Shown here one piece after another: positions 11,701-23,773 of a DNA stretch of 64,000 bases; position 1 is the stretch's first letter, and each line of letters starts with the position of its first letter. A program made the translations under genes and the position numbers. The stretch covers positions 11,076,193-11,140,192 of the forward strand of contig OZ017768.1 in assembly GCA_963969345.1 (NCBI GenBank). The letters are read 5' to 3'. A model generated the notes under the pieces. It worked only from the letters and a program-made list of their open reading frames with translations. It searched no databases and was not told where the DNA came from. Source of the DNA: Turbatrix aceti. Lineage: Eukaryota; Nematoda; Chromadorea; Rhabditida; Panagrolaimidae.

Positions 11701-14700
11701 GCTTCACCGGCAGCCAGTGCATTCAGACGGTCTGCTTCAACAACGGCACGCTCAATCCTTTCGGTTTCTGCGATTGCCCCATCGGCACCGGTGGCCAGCA
11801 CTGCGAGCTCCTCCGCTGCATCACCCCCAACCCCGTCGCGTCATTCAGCCTCCACATGCGTCACCACACTTTCGTTCTCGACGTCACAAAGAACAACGTA
11901 CCTGTCTTGCAGAATGCCGTTCAAATCATCAGCGACACTATCCGGGATCTCGGACGACACGGTGATAACTGGATTACCCGTTACTGGGTTGTCGCAGCTG
12001 ACAGCCAACAAGTCTACAACCTGGGTGACACGCACGGCACCAATCCTTTCCACGTCGTTGACTTCTTCAACCGAGCGTTGCAAATTGCGCAGAACTCGTC
12101 TGACAGCTCGTGTACGGCCAGGATCTTCCAAGCTCTTACCCACAACTTGCATAATCACAATCACAACTCGTACTTCACGGTTGTCACTTCGGCGTCGCCA
12201 GATACGACCGATCTTGCCAGCACCGTCATTCCGGCATATGCAGGCATCATCGAAGGCGAACACATCCTGAACGTCTTTGCTGCGAAAACCGGCCCCAACA
12301 CGTACAACTGCCCGACGGCCAACATCCAGGCTTTCAACACGCTTGCGGATCTCACGGAGCTGTCCAACGGTCGCCTGATTGGTCTGACAACGCCTTCGCT
12401 TGCTTTCAAGCTGCTGCCCACGCTTTACTCGTCGTCCACGGTTTACAACATCCGATCTGCCGACTGCTCAAACGGACTGACCCTTGTGACGCCCGTCGAT
12501 GCTTACGCACAATCCATGCAGGTCTACGTCAACGGCCTGCCCCGCACCGGCTCGAGTGTGACCAACAGCCTGACGATCCTCCGCCCGAACCTCCACAATG
12601 CTCAGAATGTCACGACTGCGCTGATCACAGACAGCAACGTCGGCTTTGGTCTTTTCGATGTTCGACGGGCGTGCGATGAAGACTGGCAGTCAGGAGGCAA
12701 CAACCTTGCCGTTCCCTACTGCTTCCACACCTCGCTGAACCTGTTCAACTGGACCACCGCTGCCCGTGTCTGCCAGATCGGAGGAGGCCAGCTGGCTGAC
12801 GATCTCAGTGACTCCATGAACGTCTTCCTCAACGATATCATGAACGGTCACAACGGTACTTGGATTGGCCTCCACAGCATCAACGGCAGTTGGGAATGGG
12901 ACAACGGACCATTCCGCCCACCGACGCCCTACAACATCACGTCGTACAACCGCTTTGCCAACGGCGACTCGTCTGTCGATCCTAGCAAACCATGCGTGTA
13001 CCTTGGAACCGATACCTACTGGCACAAGGACAACTGTTCGACGCCTCGCTACTACACCTGCCAGAAGTACAAGTACACGGCTGATTTTGAGCCCAACCAC
13101 ATCGACAGCGACGATATCCCGGCTGGAAGATGGCAGGTGTCCTACACCGGCTCTGGAGCATGCCAAGTTGAGATCAAGGTTCAGTCTTCGCTCCGCCTGT
13201 ACGCTGGCTTCGTCGATCATCGCCACAGCGATTTCCCGCAGCCTGAAGGTCACTCGCACGGGAACAACCGACTTGTCGCCCACGTTATCGGAGTCGTGGC
13301 TCCTGACCAGTTCCCCTTCCTGCGATACGCCAACTTGCGCAACGCTGCCAACAACTCTCTGGTTTCTGCTGCGACGTACGAATATCGTCTGGGCTGCACG
13401 TACGAGTACGTCTCGCAGAACTTTACGTGCCCGAGCAACGACCCGACCGCTCGCTTCGAGGTTCTCCACATCGGTGAAGACGAACGTGGGCTGCCATTCC
13501 AGCGTGTCACAACCAATCTCTGCGCAACGCCTCGTGGTGGATGTGAAAATGGTTTGCTGTACAACGGCCAGTGCATTTGCGACGACTACTTTACTGGTCC
13601 TGAGTGCGCGCAGCCTATCTGCCAGAACGGTGGCACACTGAACTCCAACCAGTGCCACTGTGTGTCCGGATTTGCCGGCCCGGCTTGCCAATTTGGTTTG
13701 TTTAAGGTTTTTTCTTAAAGAAAACGCTTCTTTTCTGTTTTTAGAAACCTGTATTAACCGCGTCGACCACAACCACACCTTCTCCGACAACGGAAAGACC
13801 CTGGTCATTGTCATTGAGACCACGACTAACAACCAAGCGGCACTTACCGGTCTTCAGAACAGTCTGCAATCGACACTGCAATCGCTGAATGCTCGCTGGT
13901 TCTCTACGTACACGTTCGTGACGTTCGACACCACCGGCGTCCGTGCTGTTCAGTCGACTACCACGATCTCGTCCGCGGTGGATCTCTTTAACACGCTGAC
14001 TGCTAATCCATCGACGACCAACTCATGCCAGCTCCCCCTTGTCGATTCACTCGCTGCAACTGCCAACCTCACGCTTCCGGCAAACAGCATCGTCTTGCTC
14101 ATTGCTGCTGCCGCACCGGCGGACCACCACCTACTTGGAGAGTTCTTCACCGGCATTGCAAACTCTGAGTCGCAGCTGCACTTTATCAACGTACTGACTT
14201 CTGTTTGCCCGAACAACACCATCACGGAACCTTCCATTGCTCACCTTGGCGAGCTTGCTGTTGCCACCGATGGAAACTATCTTCCAATCACGACCAATGG
14301 CATCGCTACGATTCTGCCAAACTACCTGCCTGCGCTGCACAACGAAACCGTCGCCGGCACGCCGTCGATTCGTCAGGGAACATTCACATGCCCGCAGTTG
14401 ATCCTCAACATCCCGATCGACAACCGCACGCACAGCGCCTACATCTACACCTACGGAGCGTACGGCATCCCCTCGGTGACGTCAACCCCCAACGGCGGTG
14501 GAGCTGCTCTCAACTTTGTTTACGGCGATGGCAACTACTACATCTTCCACTTCCACCCGCAACAGCAAGGCTACTACACCATCACGCTCAACAACCCCGG
14601 ATCGTGCTACTTGCAAGTCAGACTCCAGGGTGGCGCTGAACTTTTTGTCGGCTACACCCCGATTGGAACGCTCATTTCTGAAATGGCACAACATCTTGAT

Positions 14701-15891
14701 CAGGCCCAACCCGTGCCAAACTATGGTCAGAACCTTCTCGTGGCTCACACCCGACACGAGCGTGTTCGTCTCGACTACGCTGTCATCGAAGAAGCGCATC
14801 GAGGCGTCGGCGAAGTACAAATCGTGAAACTCCACGAGAGATTCAACTGCTCGTACCGCTTCTTCTCTGATGTATTCACCTGTGATCAGCGCGGCTATCA
14901 CGTCACCATCTTTGGCACGAGTGAAGGAGGCACGTGGTTGTCGAGACAGTTCTACACTGTCTGCAAGAATTACACTTCTTCGACGACCGGGGCTCCATTG
15001 ACTACCCAGTCGGGTCTCACAACGTTGCCGGTTCAGACGACAACGGCAGGGCAAACTACACAACCTGGGCAGACTACGCAGACGGTGCCCACACAGACGA
15101 CACAGTCAGGGCAGACGACTCAGCCTACCCAAGCTACAACAACGTCATCTAATTTGAACCAAGGCCCCGCAGATGTTGTTCTGCTTCTTGACGGATCAAC
15201 GGCACTAACGCTCTTGCAGCAAAATCAAACGGCCTTCTTTGCTCAAAATCTTTTTAATGGATTTAGTCTAGGTTCTAGCACTGTGAACATTGCGATTGTT
15301 CTTGTGGGAGGTGACAACAGTTTGGTATTCCCAACGTCTACGTACAATGCTATCGATAGCACGACAGGATTGGTCGGGCAGGTTGTGAATTCGTACAATA
15401 TTTACCAAAATTTGGGCACCTATTCGTCAGGGCAGACTCTTCTGTCTTCAGCCCTGAATACCATTGCTACCAGCCAGGACTTCAATAATGCTTACAGAAC
15501 AAGCATTACTAACCATCTTGTCATCTACCTGACGTCAAGCTCATCGTACGTTTTTTTCTAAAAATAATGACCCAAACAAATACAAACTTATAGACCTGAT
15601 ACCGCCGCGATCAATGCTGCAAACACTCTGCGTAGTAGTGCACAGTTTAAGTACAGCACTGTCGCCGTCTCACTCACAACTGGTAGCTCTGCAAATGCCG
15701 GACCTTTGGCTCAGTTTGCGGGCAACTCAAACTGCGTCTACCAAACGACTGATTACAACACTTACATCGGCCAGTTCGCGCAGACCTTGGCAGGCAAGAT
15801 TCAAGCTGCTTCAACGTAAGCGTTAACACCGAACAATGAATCTTTTTATTTTTTTATTCCTTTTTTCAGCAGTGGAGCCGCATACTGTTGA
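8719..15891 (+). CDS. Giant secreted EGF / vWA / C-type lectin protein, IRG-7-like
   Basis: Seven exons: 8719-8845, 8910-9074, 9357-10484, 10534-13695, 13745-15545, 15594-15815, 15870-15891. All phases agree and the protein has 2208 residues. A signal peptide lies at about 1-30. There are EGF-like modules near residues 80-100, 355-410, 844-900 and 1473-1526, each ending in a G-x-x-C-x type knot. Degenerate von Willebrand A folds lie near 421-580, 906-1106, 1536-1723 and 2003-2201. A C-type lectin domain lies near 1186-1320 (WIGLHSINGSWEW ... KDNC ... YYTCQKY). A Thr/Gln repeat linker, probably O-glycosylated, lies near 1936-1996. Length and module set match C. elegans IRG-7, a gut-linked immune regulator; orthology is inferred. 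The MIDAS metal site is lost or weak (DGSTA in the last vWA), and the lectin lacks the EPN/WND calcium residues, so binding is probably metal-independent. GATA sites upstream fit gut expression. AATAAA follows at 15997. Confidence 0.85.
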
Positions 15892-15996
15892 TGCCGCTTT
15901 TTTTGTCCCGGCGTGAACAAACACATCACATCCGTCAGTCAGTGCTAGCCTGTGATTTAGCTGTTAGGGCTAGCTTTCAAAATTGCTTTGTGTTTG

Positions 15997-16002
15997 AATA
16001 AA
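15997..16002 (+). terminator. Polyadenylation signal of the IRG-7-like gene
   Basis: AATAAA about 105 nt after the stop codon at 15889-15891. Confidence 0.6.
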
Positions 16003-16206
16003 AAATGTTATTGAGATTGGGCAAACATGAGATCCATGCGATTGTTGCAGGGTGGCGTCAAGCATGGAACCTGGCGGGATGCGATGCGCGCTTGACACAG
16101 CTGCGGCACGCCGGATCCCATAAAAGACGCTTTATCCCTTTGCTCGGGTTTTATTTCTTTGATCACAATATTTTGTGTCAAATCCCTAAATTTCCCAGTC
16201 GTGATC

Positions 16207-16720
16207 ATGCGTTCTTCCACCATCCTCAACGTCCTTCTCTTCGTCACGTTTGTCTGCCTTGTCGTCGCAGAAATTCCAACAGCTGTCCATCGTGAGGTAA
16301 GTCAAAAAACCCCTAGACTGCCTTCCGACGCAGGTGACACCTCGTGCTCGCTTCTCCGGGCTTCCTGACCGAACCACGAGGCGGCTGGTGCCTGTTCGAC
16401 TGACGCCAGAAAAAAATAAGACGTCAAAGCGTTTGTGTCGAGATTGAGGGTTAGCCAACAGCTGGGTCGTTCCGTTGATTGCCACCTGCCTGGCTGACGC
16501 TTTCGATTAGATACAAAATCAACAACTACGTGATTTTTCTTGTGATTGACGAAAGGACAAATGCAAAGATCTGCGCTCGTTGCAGGACAAACCTGCACGC
16601 CAGGCGGTTGGCGACCTTTCGACGCCGTCTTCTGTCAATATTGCTTCGACGACTCCGTCTGGCGTCTTTGGACGCATTTCCAACACGTTCAACGGTTTCC
16701 TCGGATTCTTCCGCCACTGA
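16207..16720 (+). CDS. Small secreted peptide, exon structure uncertain
   Basis: Exon 1 (16207-16296) encodes a clear signal peptide, MRSSTILNVLLFVTFVCLVV, then AEIPTAVHRE, with donor GTAAGT. A last exon after GTTGCAG (16586-16720) is in phase 0 and ends in the amphipathic, Gly/Phe-rich tail GVFGRISNTFNGFLGFFRH. A middle segment after CCGACGCAG at 16335 is also open (basic, Arg-rich, then TGA) and may be an alternative last or middle exon. With two exons the product is 74 residues and looks like a secreted cationic peptide; antimicrobial action is only a guess from its composition. AATAAA is at 16789-16794. Confidence 0.45.
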
Positions 16721-16788
16721 GTAATTCTGCACAATATACCTGACAACAAAAAAACGGAAAGTGATGTATACTTGGTGTGCTATCAAAT

Positions 16789-16794
16789 AATAAA
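16789..16794 (+). terminator. Polyadenylation signal of the small secreted peptide gene
   Basis: AATAAA about 70 nt after the TGA at 16718-16720. Confidence 0.5.
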
Positions 16795-17090
16795 GCTTGT
16801 TGGTGTTATCATTAAATTTTAGCCAAAAAAATAAATGTTTTACATATTGCGATTCTGGAAAGCTGTTATCTTACTTCTTTATTTAAAAACAACAATTACT
16901 GTAGGTTGTGAGTTCATCTGCCGTATGAAAAAATGGTGGCGTGCCACTTTATCAGGTCACGTTTTGCGTTTTTTGGGGTTTTCATTCTTATACATTATTC
17001 AAAAACTAAATTGTATCCCCAATCAGCACCTGAAGTGTCAATATGTTTTTATTTTTAAAATTATAAACGAAATATTGCGTTTAAAAAAAA

Positions 17091-18347
17091 CAAGGCTAAA
17101 GGGGGGGCCCCCTACGGGGGCCCCAGGAAGGGAAAAGGAAGGAAGGGGAAGGCAAGGTAAAGGTATCAAGGAAGGATCAGAAGGATCGTAAAATCGAAAA
17201 GGATCGTTTATCGTTTTGTTGTTTATTTTCTTTTTGCCCGTTTTTCGTTTATCTTTTGCCGATCATAATTTTACCGATAGAAAATAATTATTTTTTGTTA
17301 TTATCTTTTAGAATAACCGATAATTTGCATATTATCAAAATCAGATAATCGTTTTTTGACCCGCTTTAAAAATATTGGAATACATAAATACAATGGGGGC
17401 CCCTTTGGGGCCCCATGTAATTTGTTTGACGCTTTTGTAAAACATAAGTAATAATGTTGCTTTTCAATATCGCGCATCTTTCGCCATCGCCTAATAAATC
17501 CTCGCCCGCTGCAATCGCTTATTGACCCGTTTCAAAGCATAACACCAAACACAAAAAAATATTCAAAGAATATGTACTAACACTAACACTGGGGCCCAGG
17601 AAAAATAGCAATTTAACAAAAATCATAAAATTATGTGATACATAAATCATCAAAATTAATAACAACAATCTCTTGTTTTGCCATCTTTCGCCATCACCCA
17701 ATCGCCCACTGTCACCGCCGTTGCGGTTCTCTCGACTGATGGCATGTGCGCCGTCCGTCTCTGCACCCGCTGTCTGTTCCGCCCACTCACCATGGATTTC
17801 ATTTTCTGAGAGATCAAAAAATTGAATTATTCAAATTAATTTTTAAAATGTTGAAAAAATGTTTTTCATACGCAGCAAAAAATGTCAATGCTATTGATAT
17901 CACATTTGCCCCTACCCCAGTATCTAGCAAAAATTATTTTTTTTAAAATCAAAAATTCAAATTTGTTCATTTTTGATTTTTGATTGTCAAATGACCCATC
18001 ATTATGATTGCCTATTTCCGAGGAATTCAAAAATATTTTTTTCAACATTTTTAAAATTAATTTAACAGAATCATTTTTTTGTCTTACGCAATCGTCCTTG
18101 CGCTATCGCTCGCTCGCTCACACTCACCCACTTGACCCTGCGCGCCGCCTCCTCCCTCTATCGCGCTTTCGCCATTGACAATTTTGACAATTATGATAAA
18201 GCGCGCATTATCTTTTTCAAATCAATGGCTCCGGACCTAATGGCCCGCCAAACCGTTTACAGCGTAAAATTTGGATTTTATCGAATATACATACCGTAAA
18301 ATTAAAATTGTGTCTTTGCACAAACATCCTACTATAAGAAAGAAGAA
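17091..18347. repeat. Tandem 1.25-kb repeat, copy 1
   Basis: This is the first of two direct, adjacent copies that start with CAAGGCTAAAGGGGGGGCCC. The unit is non-coding: a GGGGGCCCC palindrome at 17102-17124, a purine-rich AAGGAAGG run, a second GGGGCCCC palindrome at about 17395-17414, then a conserved GC-richer block with CGCTCGCTCGCTCACACTCA near 18110. It carries about 75 bp (around 17282-17360) that copy 2 lacks. I see no terminal inverted repeats and no transposase. Confidence 0.85.
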
Positions 18348-19570
18348 CAAGGCTAAAGGGGGGGCCCCCTTCGGGGGCCCCAGGAAGGGAAAGGGAAGGA
18401 AGGGGAAGGCAAGGCAAGGCAAGGTAAAGGTATCAAGGAAGGATCAGAAGGATCGTAAAATCGAAAAGGATCGTCTATCGTTTTGTTGTTTATTTTCTTT
18501 TTGCCCGTTTTTCGTTTTTCGTTTATCTTTTACCGATCATAATTTTACCCGCTTTCAAACTTAAAAATATTGGAATACATAAATATAATGGGGGCCCCTA
18601 GGGGGCCCCATGTAATTTGTTTTACGCTTTTATAAAATATAAGTAATAATGTTGCTTTTCAATATCGCGCATCTTTCGCCATCGCCTAATAAATCCTCGC
18701 CCGCTGCAACCGCTTATTGACCCGTTTCAAAGCATAAAACCAAACACAAAAAAATATTCAAAAAATATGTATCTACTAACACTAACACTGGGACCCAGGA
18801 AAAATAGCAATTTAACAAAAATCATAAAATTATGATACATAAATCATCAAAATTAATAACAAAAATAACTTGTTTTGCCGTCTTTCGCCATCACCCAATC
18901 GCCCACTGTCACCGCCGTTGCGGTTCTCTCGACTGATGGCATGTGCGGCGCCGTCCGTCTCTGCACCCGCTGTCTGGTCCGCCCCCACACCATGGATTTC
19001 ATTTTCTGAGAGATCAAAAAATTGAATTATTCAAATTAATTTTTAAAATGTTGAAAAAATGTTTTTCATACTCAGCAAAAAATGGCAATGCTATTGATAT
19101 CACATTTGCCCCTACCGCCGTTACTGGCACAAATTATTTTTTTGTAAACCAAAAATTCAAATTTGTTCATTTTTGATTTTTGATTGTCAAATGACCCATC
19201 ATTATGATTGCCTATTTCCGAGGAATTCAAAAATATTTTTTTCAACATTTTTAAAATTAATTTAACAGAATCATTTTTTTGTCTTACGCAATCGTCCTTG
19301 CGCTATCGCTCGCTCGCTCACACTCACCCACTTGACCCTGCGCCGCGGCGCGCTCTCCCCTCCTCCCTCCATCGCGCTTTCGCCATTTTTGATGACAAAA
19401 TTTTGACAATTATGATAAAGCGCGCATTATCTTTTTCAAATGAATGCCTCCGGACCTAATGGTTTATGAGATCGTTGATAGCGTAAAATTTGGATTTTAT
19501 CGAATATACATAACGTAAAATTAAAATTGTGTCCTTGCAGAAACACCTTACTATATAATAAGAAAGAAGA
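18348..19570. repeat. Tandem 1.25-kb repeat, copy 2
   Basis: The second copy begins where copy 1 ends and shares nearly its whole sequence, with small indels and about 75 bp missing after 18540. Palindromes recur at 18358-18381 and about 18590-18609. The copy ends just before an ATG at 19571. High similarity implies a recent duplication or ongoing homogenisation. Confidence 0.85.
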
Positions 19571-20087
19571 ATGGTAGAAAAAAGGTCCTCAACAGAAGAA
19601 TCTTTCGCATTATTTTCTTTTCTGCAAAAACAAATGAAGACAGCTTGTGTGTGTTACCAGCTGTATCAGAAAAATGCTAAGCGCGGTACGTTGCCGACAA
19701 CAAAGAAATACAAAAAAACACCTGCTTAAAAAAGCTGATTTTTTCTCTAACAGAAGTATTTAGCTTTGTAGTGATTAATTTCTGAGTGATCTGTCGGCCT
19801 TGATTTGACTTTTGCTTTCTCGATGATTTTTCTCCAACATTGTTCTGTCACATAAAACCTGATAGGGTAAACAATGTGTGCTTTTTGGGGCCGCACACAG
19901 CTATTATCTTTTTTCAATCCTTCATGTGACTTATTTACACACCTGCGTAGAAATCCGATTATCAGGCCTAAATCCGGTGTCATTCGACTTCAATTTTTTA
20001 GATTGTGTTGCATTTTTCTGTGGAGCGTTCGTTCTTCAAGAAAATTCTAGTTACAATGGAGAAAAGTTTATTGATCACCCTGTATGA
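19571..20087 (+). CDS. Possible small two-exon gene
   Basis: An ATG frame at 19571-19685 ends at a good donor (G|GTACGT). An exon after TTTTTTAG (20002-20087) joins in frame (phase 1) to a TGA. The 66-residue product begins MVEKRSSTEESFALFSFLQK and ends with a Cys-rich CVAFFCGAF stretch. I do not recognise it. It starts directly at the edge of the tandem repeat, so it may be fortuitous or belong to the repeat. Confidence 0.25.
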
Positions 20088-20265
20088 TACTTTTTTACCT
20101 TGCAAATCAAACCAAGTCAATTTCTCGTGATAAATGATACAAAAAATATGATATCGCTCTGCCTGCGTCTCTTTTTTTGATTCAAAGTGAAAATTGTACG
20201 TAGACGAAAAAAAAGTAGATATAAGATAGAATGGATGCTGAGAACAAGCAAAGTAGGTACAGTAC

Positions 20266-20497
20266 CTTTGGTGTGATAGATCACGCGTAGGAGTACATTT
20301 TGTCCATCACCGATCAAAGCTTCCATAGCTTCGACCGAGCAAACATGGTATTCACATGCTAAAAAGAGGAAGATTGCGGTGATAACGATAATGTCGGGCG
20401 CCTTCATGTTGATGAGTGGGGACATTGATCGGTGCGTGTGCTTGAGTAGCGTGAGCATGCGAGGTGTCAGCAGGTTCTTCGATTTGGTATCATCCAT
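20266..20497 (-). CDS. Small predicted membrane protein, downstream operon gene (5' exon)
   Basis: The start codon at 20497 lies about 78 nt downstream of the PRL phosphatase stop on the same strand, with an acceptor-like GTGTCAAG directly before it. This is the spacing and layout of a nematode operon with SL2 trans-splicing. The exon encodes a basic N-terminus (MDDTKSKNLLTPRMLTLLKH), one hydrophobic segment (APDIIVITAIFLFLACEYHV), then SVEAMEALIGDGQNVLLRVI, ending at donor G|GTACTG at 20266. Downstream exons were not resolved; one weak candidate lies near 20106-20165. I do not recognise the family. Confidence 0.45.
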
Positions 20498-20574
20498 TCT
20501 TGACACTGATAAATAATAAGTAGTAGTACACAGTGGACGGAAAACAGATGCAATTTGTGTTTTTAAGCAATTTT

Positions 20575-21350
20575 TTACATAATTGAGCATGATTTGTTTC
20601 CAAGATGTGGCGGGTGAGGCAGAATATGAAAATGATTCTCGGGAACGAGTTTTCGCAGTCTTCCGGTTGGCCTGTACGTTTGAAGGAATTCAAGTTGTCG
20701 TTCATTCAAGGCACCTCGGCGTTGGCTGAAATTAGAAATTTTTTAATAGTCCAAAAAATTAGTTATTGTGACATTTTGTGGAAATTTATACAAAAAAATA
20801 ATACAGTGTAACCTTTTTTGTGACAAAAAAATTGTTGAAGTAAAAATAATTTTAAATATGATTCGCACCTCCGAATAAGTGAAACGGCTTCGTCGCAAGA
20901 CATGCCAGCCTCGAGGAGGGCAATGGCGACGAGTACGGGCGCTCTTCCCAGCCCGGCTACGCAATGGACAGCAATGCAGGCACTCGAATCCAAGGACACG
21001 CTATTTTTAACCAGATTAATCCACTTGTCGATGACGTCGCGGGGCGGAGGGGCGCCGTCGTCAAACTGCCAGTCGAGAAATTCGATTCCGTGATTAACAA
21101 TTCTCTTTGGCTCGTAGGTAGGATCACAGACGCGAACCAGAACTTTGACGTTGTGTCTTTCGAGCTCGGCAGCAAAACTGTCAAGCATCATGTCTGACGG
21201 ACGATCCGTGATGAGGAATCTCATCTGGCCATACTTGATTTCGGACATGGATGATGGCAAGAAGTAGCAGTACTGCTGCTGGTTTAGCAGTGGCGCGTGA
21301 TGGTGATGGTGGCTCTGGAGAGCCGCGGGGTGAATGGTTTCAGTCAGCAT
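20575..21350 (-). CDS. PRL-type protein tyrosine phosphatase (PTP4A), prenylated
   Basis: Two coding exons, 21350-20869 and 20725-20575, joined in phase 2, give 210 residues. The gene belongs to the phosphatase of regenerating liver family, membrane-bound phosphatases that also bind CNNM magnesium transporters. The WPD-loop equivalent is WQFDDGAPPP. The active-site loop is HCVAGLGRAP, with the PRL-specific Ala after Arg. The second exon starts RRGALNERQLEFLQTYRP, and the C-terminus CSIM is a CAAX prenylation box. The N-terminus is about 35 residues longer than usual, with a His run. An acceptor (TTTTTGCAG) lies upstream of the ATG, so a 5' UTR intron or trans-splice is likely. It is the first gene of a probable two-gene operon. 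Confidence 0.92.
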
Positions 21351-23048
21351 GGTTTTGGTAGTGTGTGTGTTGGGCCACGCAGCGTTCGGCACTGGATGTG
21401 TGCAGGATTCTGCAAAAACACGTTTCATCGCTCGCTTTTACCATTATTTTACAATAAACACGGTTTTGCGATTCTCATGTTGCGAGCAGCTTATCAGTTG
21501 ACTTTTGGCTAACTCAAAATCAAATATTTATCAAATTCAAAAATGAAAGAGATGTCAAAGGAGCTTGTTTACCGTACTCAGGTACGCACAAGCCCAAAAC
21601 AAGGAGTCTTCAGTGCTTGTTTTCGTTTTGTTTGTTCGCTATCAAAAAACAAAAAAATGACACTTTTTTTAGTTTGTTTTCGAACATTTTTGTTTTTTAA
21701 ATTCATGAAAGATGCATGTTGTTTTCCTCCTTAACAGTCTAGTAGTGATCACGTGTTTTGAAAATTCAACAAAAAATTGTACGAAACTCCGAAAAAACAT
21801 CACACTAAATACTGCTAATTCGACAAGGATGACAAAAAAATTCAACGTATTAGCGATTGCCATATGAAAATGAGAGACCATTATCTTTATTATATTTTTT
21901 TAATAAAAAATAAAAAAATAATAAATTTTTTTGATGTGATTATTTAAGCGTAAATTACCTGAATAGTTTTATAAATGTGCTCAAACTCTGATTCGTGCGC
22001 CGGAAATGTCAGTTATTAGAAAATGTGTCACCTGCGTGACTTTTGCAACTCTTTTTCTACCCTAATCTGTTCTTACAGCGTTTTCTAGTAACTGCAAGAA
22101 ATAAAATTATGCATTTTAACGTTAAAACGTTTTTACGCACATGGTATACAATTATCAGCCATGCGTCAAAAGTCATGATATCCAGGAACAACATTACGTT
22201 CAGAAAAGTGAAAGGTGGAAATGTTTGCTTTTGTTTTGATTACAAAAAATATGCACAACTTGGATAGAATGCGGAATAAAACATGTTCTGCCGCGTTCAA
22301 AAAAACTAGAATTTAATCCTTCAAAAATTAGAATTTTTAATCCTTAATTACAAAAATTGTATCGTTTCCATTCATGTCAGACTAACCCCCGGCAACAGAG
22401 CGCCATGTTGTTTTCATCTTTGTAATTTTCAATTCCAAGTAGTAGCAAAAAACAAAAAAACATTAATTCCATACTTATAAGATTATTTGTCACAGGAGGC
22501 TAACATTGAATACTACCTACATACTTACTGCCTACGCTAAACACCTACTTGCCAGGGTACGCAACACTATGAACACTTCTGTCTACCTGCAGTTTTGTTT
22601 TTTACGAAGTCAGGGAGTTTTTAGGTTTTGCGCGTGACATAAACAGTTTGCTAAAAAATAAACCGGAGAGCACGCGGGTATTTATTAAATATAAAAAAAT
22701 GTGAGAAAAATATTTTGTTAAAAACCGAAGTCTGATCATCACCCAGACAAGCTGATCAACAACATCCTTGCATCTCAATCGTCATTCGGCGACTACCCGA
22801 CAAAGACGCGTGATCGAATTTTGTTTCTTCGTCCCCCTGGCAGCCGCGATCAATGATCATACCTTTTGCCTGGGAGGTGGAGGAAGGAAGGAAAGACACC
22901 TTTACGAATAGGATGCACGCAAGTTGAAACTGAACTCACCGAGGGCTTGAATGAGGCAAGCCAAAGAGCATCACACGTTTGATTGGAGTCTGCTGGACGT
23001 AATTAAAGAGAATATAAATATCAGATGCTACACCACTGCTAGTACCTG
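21351..23048. other. Intergenic region without a supported gene
   Basis: AT-rich spacer with a few GC-richer patches (22380-22420, 22780-22960). I could not assemble any ORF with splice support. Confidence 0.4.
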
Positions 23049-23369
23049 TCTTGGCGAAATTCACGACAGGGGCTAGAGAATCAGTCAACAGTGGGGGTTC
23101 CGAATTCGGCAGTAAAACAAATCGTCGATATGTTGTGTCTTCAGGCGACGTTGCTGCAACAAAAAATTGTTCATTCAACAAAAATTCAAAATTAGCTCCA
23201 CGAAAAAACACAATGCCAAAAAAAAGTTTGGCAAAATACGTCAACTTTTTTTGGAAACAACAGATTTGACAAAAAAAAACATCAACAAAAACACTCGACC
23301 GCCGCAGCACTCACATCAGACCGGGCTTGTTGTCAGCCGAGTCGGCCTGAGGCAGCATTAGCAGCAGCC
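23049..23369 (-). CDS. Doubtful gene fragment (two candidate exons)
   Basis: A short ATG frame on the minus strand near 23360-23315 ends at a strong GTGAGT donor. An exon after TTGTTGCAG (about 23153 down to 23049) encodes EDTTYRRFVLLPNSEPPLLT and ends at donor G|GTACTA. The two do not join in frame by the best donor, only by a weak one, so either the model is wrong or the gene is broken. I recognise no domain. Confidence 0.2.
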
Positions 23370-23773
23370 ACGTACTACTGCGTTCCCACCGACCTCCTGC
23401 CCCTGTCTGTCGACCGTCAAAAGTGTGTTATTACACCACCCAACTGTTGCCTCGAAGGAAGAAGAGGAGGAGGAGGCAGCGGGCGGACACGTTGTGCATT
23501 TAGTTCTTTACAAACCAAAAAGCCAGGTCACGCCTTGTTTAATACCCTGAAAAGGGGAGAGACACGTCTGATAACGAAGCACGAGAAATAGAAAAGACGC
23601 GGAAGAGGGATTTAACTGTTCTTTGGGTCAATGAAGCAAAAATCATGAAAATCATGATCGCAAAATATCATTTATCGTAAAAAAAAACAAAAAAAAATAT
23701 TTCATTCAAAATTTCAAGCTTAGGCTGATATTTTGAACGTCTGCATTAGGCTTTATGCTGAAATTACCAAAAT

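Noticed and set aside
10590..13832. Several 100-380 codon ORFs on the minus strand and in shifted plus frames
   Set aside because: All lie within the 3162-bp exon of the IRG-7-like gene. They are shadows caused by codon bias, rich in Ser/Arg/Thr or Val/Asp runs.
19747..19983. Minus-strand ORF with a Lys-rich end
   Set aside because: It falls inside the candidate intron of the small plus-strand gene and could not be joined in frame to the operon gene at 20266-20497.
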